Shown here: in pieces, positions 17,292-24,217 of the stretch
Layout of the letters: each line of letters begins with the position of its first letter
Numbering within the stretch: position 1 is the first letter of the stretch
From: a virus
Direction: 5' to 3' (one strand)
Virus record (IMG/VR): IMGVR_UViG_3300021373_003046
Span: 1 to 28,883 of that record
DNA: 28,883 nucleotides
The notes under the pieces: generated by a model
Database searches by the model: none
What the model was told of the DNA's origin: nothing
Seen by the model: only the letters and a program-made list of their open reading frames with translations
Translations under genes and position numbers: made by a program

Positions 17292-18043
17292 TATTCAGAC
17301 AACAACCTTTGTAGTTCACCGACTATACTATTAATATTTTCTCGTTTGATAATGCGTATTCGCTTTGACAGATCATTTTGATCAACCAAGTAGTCCAGAT
17401 TTGTTTTGAGTGTTGCGCCACTCAGATTGTCGAAGTATTTGTCCAACCACTCCGCAGAATCATTCTCGTAATGGTGTGTCCCTTCATACTCATAGACAGT
17501 GTTTGTCAACGATGCACCCACTTGATTCGGATCACTTGCATCGAAATTACTGGCATATGAGAGTGTCGTTCCACCGGTGAGGTCACTGTCCGATGATATC
17601 ACGATCTCACCCACGTCCAGATTCTTTCTCACAACAACACCGTTCTTCGCACCAACTAGCACAGCTTGACCTACGGGGTAGATACCTGAAAACTCTGCAG
17701 AGGAATCCGCAGTTGACAAATTGAGTTTGCACGTGTAGTGTTTGAAGAACTCGTTCTTTGCACGATCCTGTAACTGATCGATGGTCATCGGCCATCCAGT
17801 CTCTCTCAGACGATCGTTCATCAAGTAGAAGGTGAAATCATATTCGGGTTTCTCATAGAGAAGATACGCGAGTGTGTCTGGACGTTCCCCCTCTTTGATT
17901 TCATATTCAATGTATGCAGTTATTTGGTCAGCAAATGTATCAATGACATCAGAGTATTGTGACAATCGTTGAAAACTTACACCTTGAGTTTCGTTACCAA
18001 ATAAGTAACGAACGGTAGGGAAATTTTTAAAATAATTACTCAT
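17291..18043 (-). CDS. 53: Baseplate wedge protein gp53
   Basis: The product has 250 residues (T4 gp53 has 196). The start YFKNFPTVRYLFGNET and the segment DRLRETGWPMTIDQLQDRAK are the family signature, with SQYSDVIDTFADQITAYIEY and KPEYDFTFYLMND between them. The second half has a basic C-terminus (NDLSKRIRIIKRENINSIVG). Gp53 joins neighbouring wedges during baseplate closure. The stop and start codons overlap by one base on each side (TAATG), so it is translated with the tube-cap gene before it and the hub gene after it. Confidence 0.9.
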   Translation of the reverse strand: MSNYFKNFPTVRYLFGNETQGVSFQRLSQYSDVIDTFADQITAYIEYEIKEGERPDTLAYLLYEKPEYDFTFYLMNDRLRETGWPMTIDQLQDRAKNEFFKHYTCKLNLSTADSSAEFSGIYPVGQAVLVGAKNGVVVRKNLDVGEIVISSDSDLTGGTTLSYASNFDASDPNQVGASLTNTVYEYEGTHHYENDSAEWLDKYFDNLSGATLKTNLDYLVDQNDLSKRIRIIKRENINSIVGELQRLLSE

Positions 18044-19233
18044 TAGAAACCCTCGTCCCTGACTAAACCTTTGTGAAGTGCAGTAATTCCACGGAAGGTT
18101 AGTGAAATATCAACCTCAACAAATTCTTCTGCGTTATATAATCCAGAAGCAGTTGCATTAAAAGTAGTTTCGACAGATTCAAGATAACATCTTTCAAACT
18201 TAAATGCGGGCGTGTAACCACTCTGATTCAACACTTCGATTTGAAAAACATTTGGAAACTCATATGCAAAGGGTGGGCCACCTTCAACTACTGTGATTGC
18301 CTCTGGATACACCTCTTCACGAAAAAACTGTACAATATTTTTAATCTCTCGTTGTTCAACACTGTTCCTTGCGATCATTTTAAAACTAAATTGATGTGTT
18401 CTTAAATTGACTTTCTCAAACAAGGTTCTTTCATTAGGAGCGGTTGCAACTCTAGTTGCGTTTCTTGAAGCAGCGCCAATTTGCTGACCTGCTTGATCAG
18501 CAAGAAAACCAGTAATTGCAGTACCTACGCCTGCTTTACCACGAAAGAATTTTTCAACTCCCGCTCCCAACGCGGCACCCGTTGCGGTGGTTCCAGGCCT
18601 TGCAACCGCATTTAGTGCGACAGCTTTTGCCGCACCAGACAATCTTCCTTGATCATCCGATATTGCGGATAGGTTTCCCGCATTTGCGAGTATTCCTAAG
18701 TCTGCAGTGTTATATGATACATTATCTCTGAAGGGTAATGCTTTATATAAGGGCAATGTTACTCTACCGAACTCATTATTAGCATTTGTGTTATCATAAC
18801 TCTGAAACAGTTCAGATGTCGTCTCGATGGTTCCCTCAACAACTTCACCAACTGTATCAACGATACCTTCACGAGTTCGAGCGCCTGCGCCTTTGACTTC
18901 ATCTGCACGTTCTTTTTTGTTTATCTTAATTTTGTTACTTAAATCGAAGAGTGGTTTGATCTTGTGCACGGCAAAGATGATACGTGCCGGCGCAGTATCA
19001 ACACCCTCTAAAGGATATCTAAAGTTTCTTCGAAGGTCGCGGTTGTCACAGACTTCGGTGGTTGCTTCGGGATTTTCACGTTCCTTTGCAGTGTCTTGAG
19101 CGATTACGACTTCTTCGGTTCGTTGTTCACCTCTGTCATTATTTTGACCACCTAGCCTTTTCAGTTCTGCCTCTCGACGAGAAGACCTAGCCTTCTTTCT
19201 CTCGTAAGCATTCATCCCTTCGTATCTTGACAT
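18043..19233 (-). CDS. 48: Baseplate tail-tube cap/initiator protein (gp48/gp54 family)
   Basis: The product has 396 residues. The first ~110 residues are highly charged (NAYERKKARSSRREAELKRL). Residues 215-265 are Gly/Ala rich (TGAALGAGVEKFFRGKAGVG). The last ~120 residues form a tail-tube-like domain: LRTHQFSFKMIARN, EQREIKNIVQFFREEVYPEA, FKFERCYLESVETTFNATAS and FVEVDISLTFRGITALHKG. T4 gp48 and gp54 are gp19-related proteins that cap the baseplate and start tube growth. I cannot separate gp48 from gp54 by eye; the symbol is the likelier choice because of the length and the extended N-terminus. It is the first gene of the leftward baseplate run, directly after a perfect late promoter. Confidence 0.82.
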   Translation of the reverse strand: MSRYEGMNAYERKKARSSRREAELKRLGGQNNDRGEQRTEEVVIAQDTAKERENPEATTEVCDNRDLRRNFRYPLEGVDTAPARIIFAVHKIKPLFDLSNKIKINKKERADEVKGAGARTREGIVDTVGEVVEGTIETTSELFQSYDNTNANNEFGRVTLPLYKALPFRDNVSYNTADLGILANAGNLSAISDDQGRLSGAAKAVALNAVARPGTTATGAALGAGVEKFFRGKAGVGTAITGFLADQAGQQIGAASRNATRVATAPNERTLFEKVNLRTHQFSFKMIARNSVEQREIKNIVQFFREEVYPEAITVVEGGPPFAYEFPNVFQIEVLNQSGYTPAFKFERCYLESVETTFNATASGLYNAEEFVEVDISLTFRGITALHKGLVRDEGF

Positions 19234-19241
19234 AGTTCGAC

Positions 19242-19249
19242 TCTAAATA
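19242..19249 (+). promoter_or_regulatory. Candidate rightward late promoter (TCTAAATA)
   Basis: TCTAAATA lies 35 nt before the GTG of gp4 on the plus strand. It matches six or seven bases of the T4 late box depending on alignment, and its distance is normal for such promoters. It is weaker evidence than the opposing leftward box at 19268-19275. Confidence 0.45.
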
Positions 19250-19267
19250 AGTAAATTACTGTAAATC

Positions 19268-19275
19268 TATTTATA
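19268..19275 (-). promoter_or_regulatory. T4-type late promoter (TATAAATA) for the baseplate operon
   Basis: A perfect TATAAATA on the minus strand, 35 nt before ATG 19233, in the 50-nt divergent gap between the leftward baseplate genes and the rightward gp4 group. It should drive the gp48/54-gp53-hub transcript late in infection. Confidence 0.78.
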
Positions 19276-19283
19276 GGGAAACC

Positions 19284-19778
19284 GTGGCATATAAAGGCAA
19301 ATTCACACCCAAGAATAAAGACAAATACGAGGGTGATCCCACGAACATTATTTATCGTTCAATGTGGGAGCGCCATTGTTTTCGTTGGTGTGATGAAAAC
19401 TCCAAAGTCAAAAAGTGGAGTAGTGAAGAGGTCGTCATTCCGTACCTATATGAAGTTGACAGACGTATGCACCGGTATTACATGGATCTCAAGATTGTTT
19501 TTGAAAACAAAACCGTGTTGGTTGAGATCAAACCGGAAGCACAGACCAGACCACCTACCGGTGCAAGACGAACCAAACGGTATATCTCTGAGGGGTATAC
19601 CTATGTTAAGAACATGAACAAGTGGGAGGCTGCGAATGAGTATGCCAAGGATCGCGGGTGGGAGTTTCAGATCTGGACTGAGAAGACCGAACCCCTGAAG
19701 TCAATGATCGGTGCGACGTTGAAACCCATGAAGAAACTCAAACCACTGCCAAAATATAAGAGAAAAAAGACTAAATAG
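19284..19778 (+). CDS. 4: Head completion protein gp4 (restriction-endonuclease-like fold)
   Basis: The product has 164 residues, near T4 gp4 (150 aa), which is needed to finish filled heads before tail joining. A PD-(D/E)xK nuclease pattern is visible: Glu in YRSMWERHCFRWCDEN, Asp in HRYYMDLKI and the E-x-K pair in VLVEIKPEAQ, followed by RPPTGARRTKRYISEGY. The C-terminus is very basic (PKYKRKKTK), fitting DNA contact. The start is a GTG at 19284 with AGGGA just upstream; no ATG gives the conserved YKGKFTPKNKDKY beginning. It is the first gene of the rightward group, opposite the baseplate operon. T4 also keeps gene 4 beside gene 53. Confidence 0.88.
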   Translation: MAYKGKFTPKNKDKYEGDPTNIIYRSMWERHCFRWCDENSKVKKWSSEEVVIPYLYEVDRRMHRYYMDLKIVFENKTVLVEIKPEAQTRPPTGARRTKRYISEGYTYVKNMNKWEAANEYAKDRGWEFQIWTEKTEPLKSMIGATLKPMKKLKPLPKYKRKKTK

Positions 19779-19782
19779 ATTC

Positions 19783-19929
19783 ATGAAACATTTAGAAGAA
19801 GTCAACGAATCATACTTCCAACATCTGCGTTTTGCGTGGAGAGTTGCATTTGTGTTGTTGGTTCACGGTTTATTTCCAATGATATGGGAGAACAAAGCAT
19901 CACAGATGATGGAGCACCGTAGTGAGTAA
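19783..19929 (+). CDS. 48-residue DUF6356-like membrane protein
   Basis: A short ATG frame fits exactly between gp4 and the next gene. The product carries NESYFQHLRFAWRVAFVLLV, then HGLFPMIWENKASQMM, the layout of the DUF6356 family (ESY..H...A...G..L...G....H..FP..F...AS). The middle 17-20 residues are hydrophobic, so an inner-membrane segment is likely. It starts 4 nt after the gp4 stop and its end overlaps the next GTG start by 8 nt, which supports it being translated. The family's role is unknown to me. A holin-like or host-membrane role would be speculation. Confidence 0.7.
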   Translation: MKHLEEVNESYFQHLRFAWRVAFVLLVHGLFPMIWENKASQMMEHRSE

Positions 19930-20503
19930 CCTATTTCAGAAGGTAGAGTTCGAGGCATTCCGTGCGGGGATCACACCGCGCACACGAGAGTCTCGTGCAT
20001 GGTTTAGAAAACGTGTACAGAATATGCGAGTCAACCGACGCGAGTTGATGGACGCAGACATGATCGAGAAGAAACCCAGTTCAATATCGGGTGCGATGTA
20101 TATGTTTTTCTATGATGCAAAGATGAAAGACACTCTGCCCTATTGGGATGCGTTTCCGGTAGTCATTGCGATAGGGCCTGCAAAGGGTGGGTTCTATGGT
20201 CTGAACCTACATTATCTACCGATACCACTTCGTGCAAAGTTTCTTGACAATCTAATGGACATAACGAATAACAAGAGATACGATGAGACGACACAGTTTT
20301 CGTTGTCATATCAATATCTGAAGGCTACGAGTAAGATGAAGTATTTCAAACCGTGTTTTAAACATTATCTCACAAGTCAAGTGGAAGGTCAACTGTCCTA
20401 CATACCACCACCTGAATGGGAAATCGCTACGTTTCTTCCTGCAGCTCAATGGCAGAAGGGTGGTCAAAGTCAAGCATACAGTGATGCGAGGAAAATGATC
20501 TAA
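19922..20503 (+). CDS. Conserved T4-like phage protein, possible gp2-type DNA end protector
   Basis: The product has 193 residues. The N-terminus is basic (GITPRTRESRAWFRKRVQNM and RVNRREL) and the core reads AMYMFFYDAKMKDTLPYWD, FPVVIAIGPAKGGFYGLNLH, YLPIPLRAKFLDNLMDI. The core is well conserved in marine T4-like phages as far as I recall, but I cannot name a verified function. In T4, gene 2 (the protein protecting packaged DNA ends) lies next to gene 4, and this gene sits two places from gp4, so a gp2-like role is a positional guess. GTG 19922 is chosen because GGAG ends 7 nt upstream. It overlaps the preceding stop by 8 nt and the next ATG by one base. Confidence 0.75.
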   Translation: MSNLFQKVEFEAFRAGITPRTRESRAWFRKRVQNMRVNRRELMDADMIEKKPSSISGAMYMFFYDAKMKDTLPYWDAFPVVIAIGPAKGGFYGLNLHYLPIPLRAKFLDNLMDITNNKRYDETTQFSLSYQYLKATSKMKYFKPCFKHYLTSQVEGQLSYIPPPEWEIATFLPAAQWQKGGQSQAYSDARKMI

Positions 20504-21237
20504 TGGCAAAGATAGATACCATTGACGATTTAAAGGCAAAGGTCAGTGCAGGCCGAGGTTTTGCTTCACCAGCACTTTACTATGTTGTTTTGCCCAGTGA
20601 TAACAATCGCGATATATCATTTTTCGCAAAGTCTGTACAATTACCATCACGTTCTTTATTGTCAGTCGATCGTGAAATCGGAACAGATGTTCGTAAAGTT
20701 GCATACGGTTATCAAAACCCTGAAGTGTCGATGTCATTTCATGTGCTGAATGATCAGAAGACCAGACAATATTTTCAGGATTGGCAGAACAGCGCAGTGA
20801 CCAGATATTCGGATTTAGAGAATCATGTCGCGATCGCATATCCTGACACATACATGAGACCAGTAAAAATATATCAGATAGAAAAGGGTCTTGCGACAAG
20901 AATTCTTAGTAGAAGTAATAATGTAAGAGTAGGCCCAATCAATGTTGGTGTTCAGGGTTCACTTGATTTAAAAGCAAGTGGTCGAATAGTTTACGAATGG
21001 AAACTTAACTATGCGTATCCGATCACATTTAGTCAAGAAACTTTATCAGATGATGCTGGCGGAACCATTAGCCAGATAGATATAACATTCTCATATCGTA
21101 ATTGGACAGGAAAAGCACCAGAAGTTGGTGCAAGAGAAATCACAGTTGATGCTTCAGTGGAAGGCAACACAGATATTGTAAACCAAGCGACTAATCGTGT
21201 ATACAAAACAGTCGATAAAATCCTTGGAAGAATTTAA
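20503..21237 (+). CDS. Tail tube-fold protein (gp19/gp54 family)
   Basis: The product has 244 residues of the T4 gp19 tube family: FASPALYYVVLPSDN, FFAKSVQLPSRSL, KVAYGYQNPEVSMSFHVLND, KTRQYFQDWQNSAVTRYSDL, AYPDTYMRPVKIYQ, and a late YEWKLNYAYPITFSQE strand. Tube subunits stack as hexamers in the tail. The main gp19 gene of T4-like phages usually lies beside the sheath gene 18, which is not in this window. This copy sits before gp26 and the tape measure, so it may instead be the tube initiator (gp54) that pairs with the gp48-type protein at 18043. The ATG overlaps the preceding stop by one base (TAATG). Confidence 0.82.
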   Translation: MAKIDTIDDLKAKVSAGRGFASPALYYVVLPSDNNRDISFFAKSVQLPSRSLLSVDREIGTDVRKVAYGYQNPEVSMSFHVLNDQKTRQYFQDWQNSAVTRYSDLENHVAIAYPDTYMRPVKIYQIEKGLATRILSRSNNVRVGPINVGVQGSLDLKASGRIVYEWKLNYAYPITFSQETLSDDAGGTISQIDITFSYRNWTGKAPEVGAREITVDASVEGNTDIVNQATNRVYKTVDKILGRI

Positions 21238-21253
21238 TTATTGGAGATAGATA

Positions 21254-21943
21254 ATGGCATTACCGCAGTTAAACGACACACCCAAATACACCCTGACTGT
21301 TCCGTCAACCGGACAAGAACTTCGATATCGTCCCTATTTGGTACGAGAAGAAAAAGTGTTGTTGATAGCATCAAGTACCGAAGACCCAAAACAGGTCATG
21401 AATGCAATTTATGATACCGTTTCTGCTTGCGTTGAAGGCGTTGACATTAACACGTTGACGACTTTCGATCTTGAATATATTTTCATTCAGTTGAGATCCA
21501 AGTCTACGGGTGAGACAAGTGAGATCAATGTAAAGTGTCCGTCTTGTGGCCATAAAAATCCAGCGACAGTTTATTTGAATAATATCGTATGCACAAAATC
21601 CAATAGTGATCCGATCATTAAAATCACCGATGAGATTACAGTTGAGATGCGATATCCAAGTTACCGTGACGTACCGATGGATACACCAAACGAAGAAGTT
21701 GGATTTGGACTTGTTGCAAGTAGCATCAAAAGCGTGATAGTGGGCGACGAGAAAATTGATGTTGCAGATGAACCTTTCGAAAGTGTCGTTAAGTTCATTG
21801 AGTCGATGACACAAGATCAATTTACCACAATGTCAAAGTTCTTTGAAGACACACCCAGAGTGAAGTATGACTTACCACTGTTGTGCAGTGAGTGTGGCAC
21901 AAAAGAAACAATCGAAATAACAGGGATGACCAGTTTTTTTTAA
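21254..21943 (+). CDS. 26: Baseplate hub assembly protein gp26-like with zinc-ribbon cysteines
   Basis: The product has 229 residues, close to T4 gp26 (208 aa). The N-terminus (MALPQLNDTPKYTLTVPSTG, then LRYRPYLVREEKVLLIA) and TFDLEYIFIQLRSKSTGE are typical of gp26 in marine T4-like phages. Two CxxC pairs, Cys95/Cys98 (CPSCGHKNP) and Cys211/Cys214 (CSECGTK), could bind zinc. Gp26 is needed for hub assembly around the tape measure. The gene ends AGT TTT TTT TAA: eight consecutive T directly at the stop, followed by a strong stem. A share of ribosomes may slip by -1 and extend the protein into the downstream gp51-like frame (296 residues in total). GGAG upstream of ATG 21254 is a good ribosome site. 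Confidence 0.85.
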   Translation: MALPQLNDTPKYTLTVPSTGQELRYRPYLVREEKVLLIASSTEDPKQVMNAIYDTVSACVEGVDINTLTTFDLEYIFIQLRSKSTGETSEINVKCPSCGHKNPATVYLNNIVCTKSNSDPIIKITDEITVEMRYPSYRDVPMDTPNEEVGFGLVASSIKSVIVGDEKIDVADEPFESVVKFIESMTQDQFTTMSKFFEDTPRVKYDLPLLCSECGTKETIEITGMTSFF

Positions 21944-22005
21944 TATGCCTCGCACATAACGATCTGTCAAATCATTACAAAATGCATTTTTTATTGCAGA
22001 GGCAT
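21934..22005 (+). promoter_or_regulatory. Candidate programmed -1 frameshift signal (T8 slip site plus stem)
   Basis: The slip heptamer T TTT TTT spans 21934-21940 and sits in the gp26 frame as TTT TTT followed at once by TAA. Four bases later, 21945-21959 (ATGCCTCGCACATAA) pairs with 21991-22005 (TTATTGCAGAGGCAT): seven pairs, one bulged A, three pairs, one bulged C, four pairs, with a 31-nt loop. A homopolymer slip site, short spacer and long stem is the classical -1 frameshift layout. After a slip, translation reads LICLAHNDLSNHYKMHF and on to 22143. Confidence 0.65.
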
Positions 22006-22143
22006 CACAATTATACGTTGACAGAACTAGATGATATGATACCGTGGGAGAAAGAAGTCCACACCATATTACTATTACAAGCTTTGGAAGAAGAAAAAGA
22101 AGCAAAGGAAAAGGCTAAAAATGGCGGCAATTACACTGGATGA
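21940..22143 (+). CDS. 51: gp51-like hub assembly frame, probably expressed as a -1 frameshift extension of gp26
   Basis: These 67 codons lie in the -1 frame relative to gp26. The sequence AHNDLSNHYKMHFLLQRHHN, then YTLTELDDMIPWEKEVHTIL, resembles the short gp51-type protein (T4 gp51 is a baseplate hub assembly factor) that follows gp26 in marine T4-like phages, though I cannot check an alignment. No ATG with a ribosome site gives the N-terminal part: ATG 21945 stops after four codons, and ATG 21982 would cut off the conserved NDLSN and has no clear Shine-Dalgarno. The C-terminus is a Glu/Lys-rich helix. The end overlaps the tape measure ATG by 23 nt. The coordinates given begin at the first codon read after a -1 slip. 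A plain frameshift mutation or base-calling error is the alternative. Confidence 0.65.
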   Translation, partial: LICLAHNDLSNHYKMHFLLQRHHNYTLTELDDMIPWEKEVHTILLLQALEEEKEAKEKAKNGGNYTG

Positions 22144-24217
22144 TGTAGTCATCGAACAAATGGAAACCAATGAGACTTTGAGTGAATTGGACTCGAAGAC
22201 TCGCGTGCTTGTGATATCACAAGCAGATGGTTTTCAGAGAATGGTTGATAAGTTTCAAGAATTTATTGATTTTTCGAAAGGCGCAGAAGAAAGACGAATC
22301 TTGGCAGAAAATGAAGCTGCTCGTGAAAGAGAACGAGATGGTACAAGACCAGATGTATTGCCTGAAGCGCCTGATTCTGGACTGCCAAAAATACCAACCG
22401 GTGATGAGTCAATGTTCACCGGTTTTCAGTTAGCCTTAGGTGCAGGTGTCGCAGCGACCGTTGCAACAGCCACAGGTTATCTTCAGTCTTGGTATAAAAT
22501 AGTTACGTTAGGGTTTAGAAGTTTCAGTACTGACATGGCTAAGTTAACTACATCCCTTGGAAAGTTATTTGCTCCAATTGGACGAATAATTACATCCGTA
22601 GGTGGCGCACTTGGCAGGTTCTTTGGGATCACCGATGATGTGGTAAAGGTTTTTGGTGCACTTCGAGCATTTTTTGACCCATTCGGTAAATTTATTAGTC
22701 TACTCGCAAAAAGTGGTTTTGTTCAATTTGCAGGCAACTTCTTTAAAGCAGTTGGTCGTGTTGCAGCACCATTACTCTTATTGATCGATGTCTTCAAAGG
22801 AGTCACTAAAGAGGTTGGTGAACTCGAAGAAGATGCTACAATTTTTCAAACTCTTGGTGCGGTACTGGAAGGTGTGGTACGAGGAATAGCTAACTTCGTA
22901 TTCTTCCCCATCGATTTACTGAAAAAGGTCTTAAGCTTTATTTTAGGGTTTGTTGGGTTCGAGTCCCTTGAAAATGCATTAGATTCCTTTAGTTTTGCAG
23001 AGTTAGCCGGTGACCTTACTATGTTCGTACTCGATATACCCGCGAAAATTGCTGGTTTTCTTGGCGACAGTATCAAGAAATTGATCAATATGTATTTTAA
23101 TTTATTCTCTAACATATTCAATACAATTGGTGTGGGTTTAAACGTAATGGGTCAAATGGCGGGTCAAGCAATTGACTCCTTAATAGAAAAGTTGGTTGCC
23201 ATACCTGAGTCAATTTTCGAGTGGTTCGGTGGTCTTTTCGATACAATTAGTGCAACCGTCTCTGAAAAACTTTCCGGTGTTATGTCTGGAATCGGTGATT
23301 TCTTTGGCAACCTATTCGACTTTACTGAGATAAAGAAAAAACTTACATATATGTTTGCAGAGATAGGTATACCTAGAATTGAATTTGATTTACCGATCAT
23401 AGGAAAAGTGGGTTTTGGGCCTTTCTACCCCTTTGCAACGGAGGCTGGTTCTGAATTCGTGAACGCTTCGAATTCTATAGAAAGTAGATCTGAAAGTACT
23501 GCTAATGGTTACACGAACATTGAAGATCAAAGATCGGGTGTGAGTTCAATCGGTTCATTATCACTCGATGAAAATAATGCTGGAATGACGGGTTCACGTG
23601 CATTAACAAGTCAAACATATACGACAGATGAAGGTGGTGACACAGTTCAAAAAAGTGACAAAGTGTTTGCAGATTTTGATTATGAATCTGGAAAGGGTAC
23701 TGTTTCCTTTACGACAAATACATTTTTTGATAACTTAGAAAGTGACACCTTTGGTGAACTTGAAAATTTAAGAGAAGACTATGAAATTGGCCCAGTGACG
23801 ATGGGTAGAATTCGTCGTATGATTGATGCGGGAGCAACACCCGAACAGGTGAGGCAGTTTATAATTTTAGAACAACAAACTATTTCAGAAAAAATGAGTT
23901 CAGTTCTTTCTAGTACAAAAGAAAGGGTTGGTGCAGCTATGGACAAAGCAGTGAATTTCTTTGGTTTTGGTGGAGACGAACAAGTTGCAGAAAGTATTTC
24001 TGGTGTCAACACCGGTGATTCACGACCATTAACTGCGGCGATTGAAGGTGGAACGATGGAATCTGTTGCAAATTCTCAATCATCTCCACCTGTAATAGTG
24101 CAAGACAACTCTGTGATTGCTCCCCAGACATCAACAAATGTGACTCAGATGGGAGATACACCGGTCGCGGCCGCTACTAAAGATAACGGCACACGACTCA
24201 GTGCAGCTTATGGTTAA
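22121..24217 (+). CDS. 29: Tail tape measure protein
   Basis: The product has 698 residues; T4 gp29 has 590. At about 1.5 angstrom per residue it would set a tail near 100 nm. The N-terminus is charged and helical. Residues ~100-350 hold several hydrophobic, Gly/Ala/Phe-rich stretches (LALGAGVAATVATATGYLQS, FVQFAGNFFKAVGRVAAPLL, GIANFVFFPIDLLKKVLSFI, IKKLINMYFNLFSNIFNTIG), expected for a protein that may enter the host membrane. The C-terminal part is polar. The end VTQMGDTPVAAATKDNGTRL may meet the tube. It follows the gp26/gp51-like chaperones, the usual order. AGGAAAAGG precedes ATG 22121. The gene ends against gp32 with overlapping stop codons. Homology to gp29 specifically is by place and composition. 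Confidence 0.82.
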   Translation: MAAITLDDVVIEQMETNETLSELDSKTRVLVISQADGFQRMVDKFQEFIDFSKGAEERRILAENEAARERERDGTRPDVLPEAPDSGLPKIPTGDESMFTGFQLALGAGVAATVATATGYLQSWYKIVTLGFRSFSTDMAKLTTSLGKLFAPIGRIITSVGGALGRFFGITDDVVKVFGALRAFFDPFGKFISLLAKSGFVQFAGNFFKAVGRVAAPLLLLIDVFKGVTKEVGELEEDATIFQTLGAVLEGVVRGIANFVFFPIDLLKKVLSFILGFVGFESLENALDSFSFAELAGDLTMFVLDIPAKIAGFLGDSIKKLINMYFNLFSNIFNTIGVGLNVMGQMAGQAIDSLIEKLVAIPESIFEWFGGLFDTISATVSEKLSGVMSGIGDFFGNLFDFTEIKKKLTYMFAEIGIPRIEFDLPIIGKVGFGPFYPFATEAGSEFVNASNSIESRSESTANGYTNIEDQRSGVSSIGSLSLDENNAGMTGSRALTSQTYTTDEGGDTVQKSDKVFADFDYESGKGTVSFTTNTFFDNLESDTFGELENLREDYEIGPVTMGRIRRMIDAGATPEQVRQFIILEQQTISEKMSSVLSSTKERVGAAMDKAVNFFGFGGDEQVAESISGVNTGDSRPLTAAIEGGTMESVANSQSSPPVIVQDNSVIAPQTSTNVTQMGDTPVAAATKDNGTRLSAAYG

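Noticed and set aside
21371-21820. 149-residue minus-strand frame inside gp26
   Set aside because: Complement of a clear gp26 coding frame, with no ribosome site and His/Asn/Phe-rich nonsense composition.
21892-22143. Reading the gp51-like frame as an 83-residue gene starting at ATG 21892
   Set aside because: That start lies inside gp26 without a ribosome site, and its first 16 residues (WHKRNNRNNRDDQ...) are just gp26 read out of frame. The conserved part begins after the slip site.
21982-22143. Internal ATG 21982 as the true start of the gp51-like gene
   Set aside because: It would drop the NDLSNHYK segment that seems to belong to the family, and the bases before it (TCATTACAAA) hold no Shine-Dalgarno. 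It cannot be fully excluded.
24160-24175. GCGGCCGC (NotI) site near the end of the tape measure gene, possible cloning scar
   Set aside because: It is in frame within a normal Ala-rich stretch (PVAAATKD) and no vector-like sequence surrounds it.
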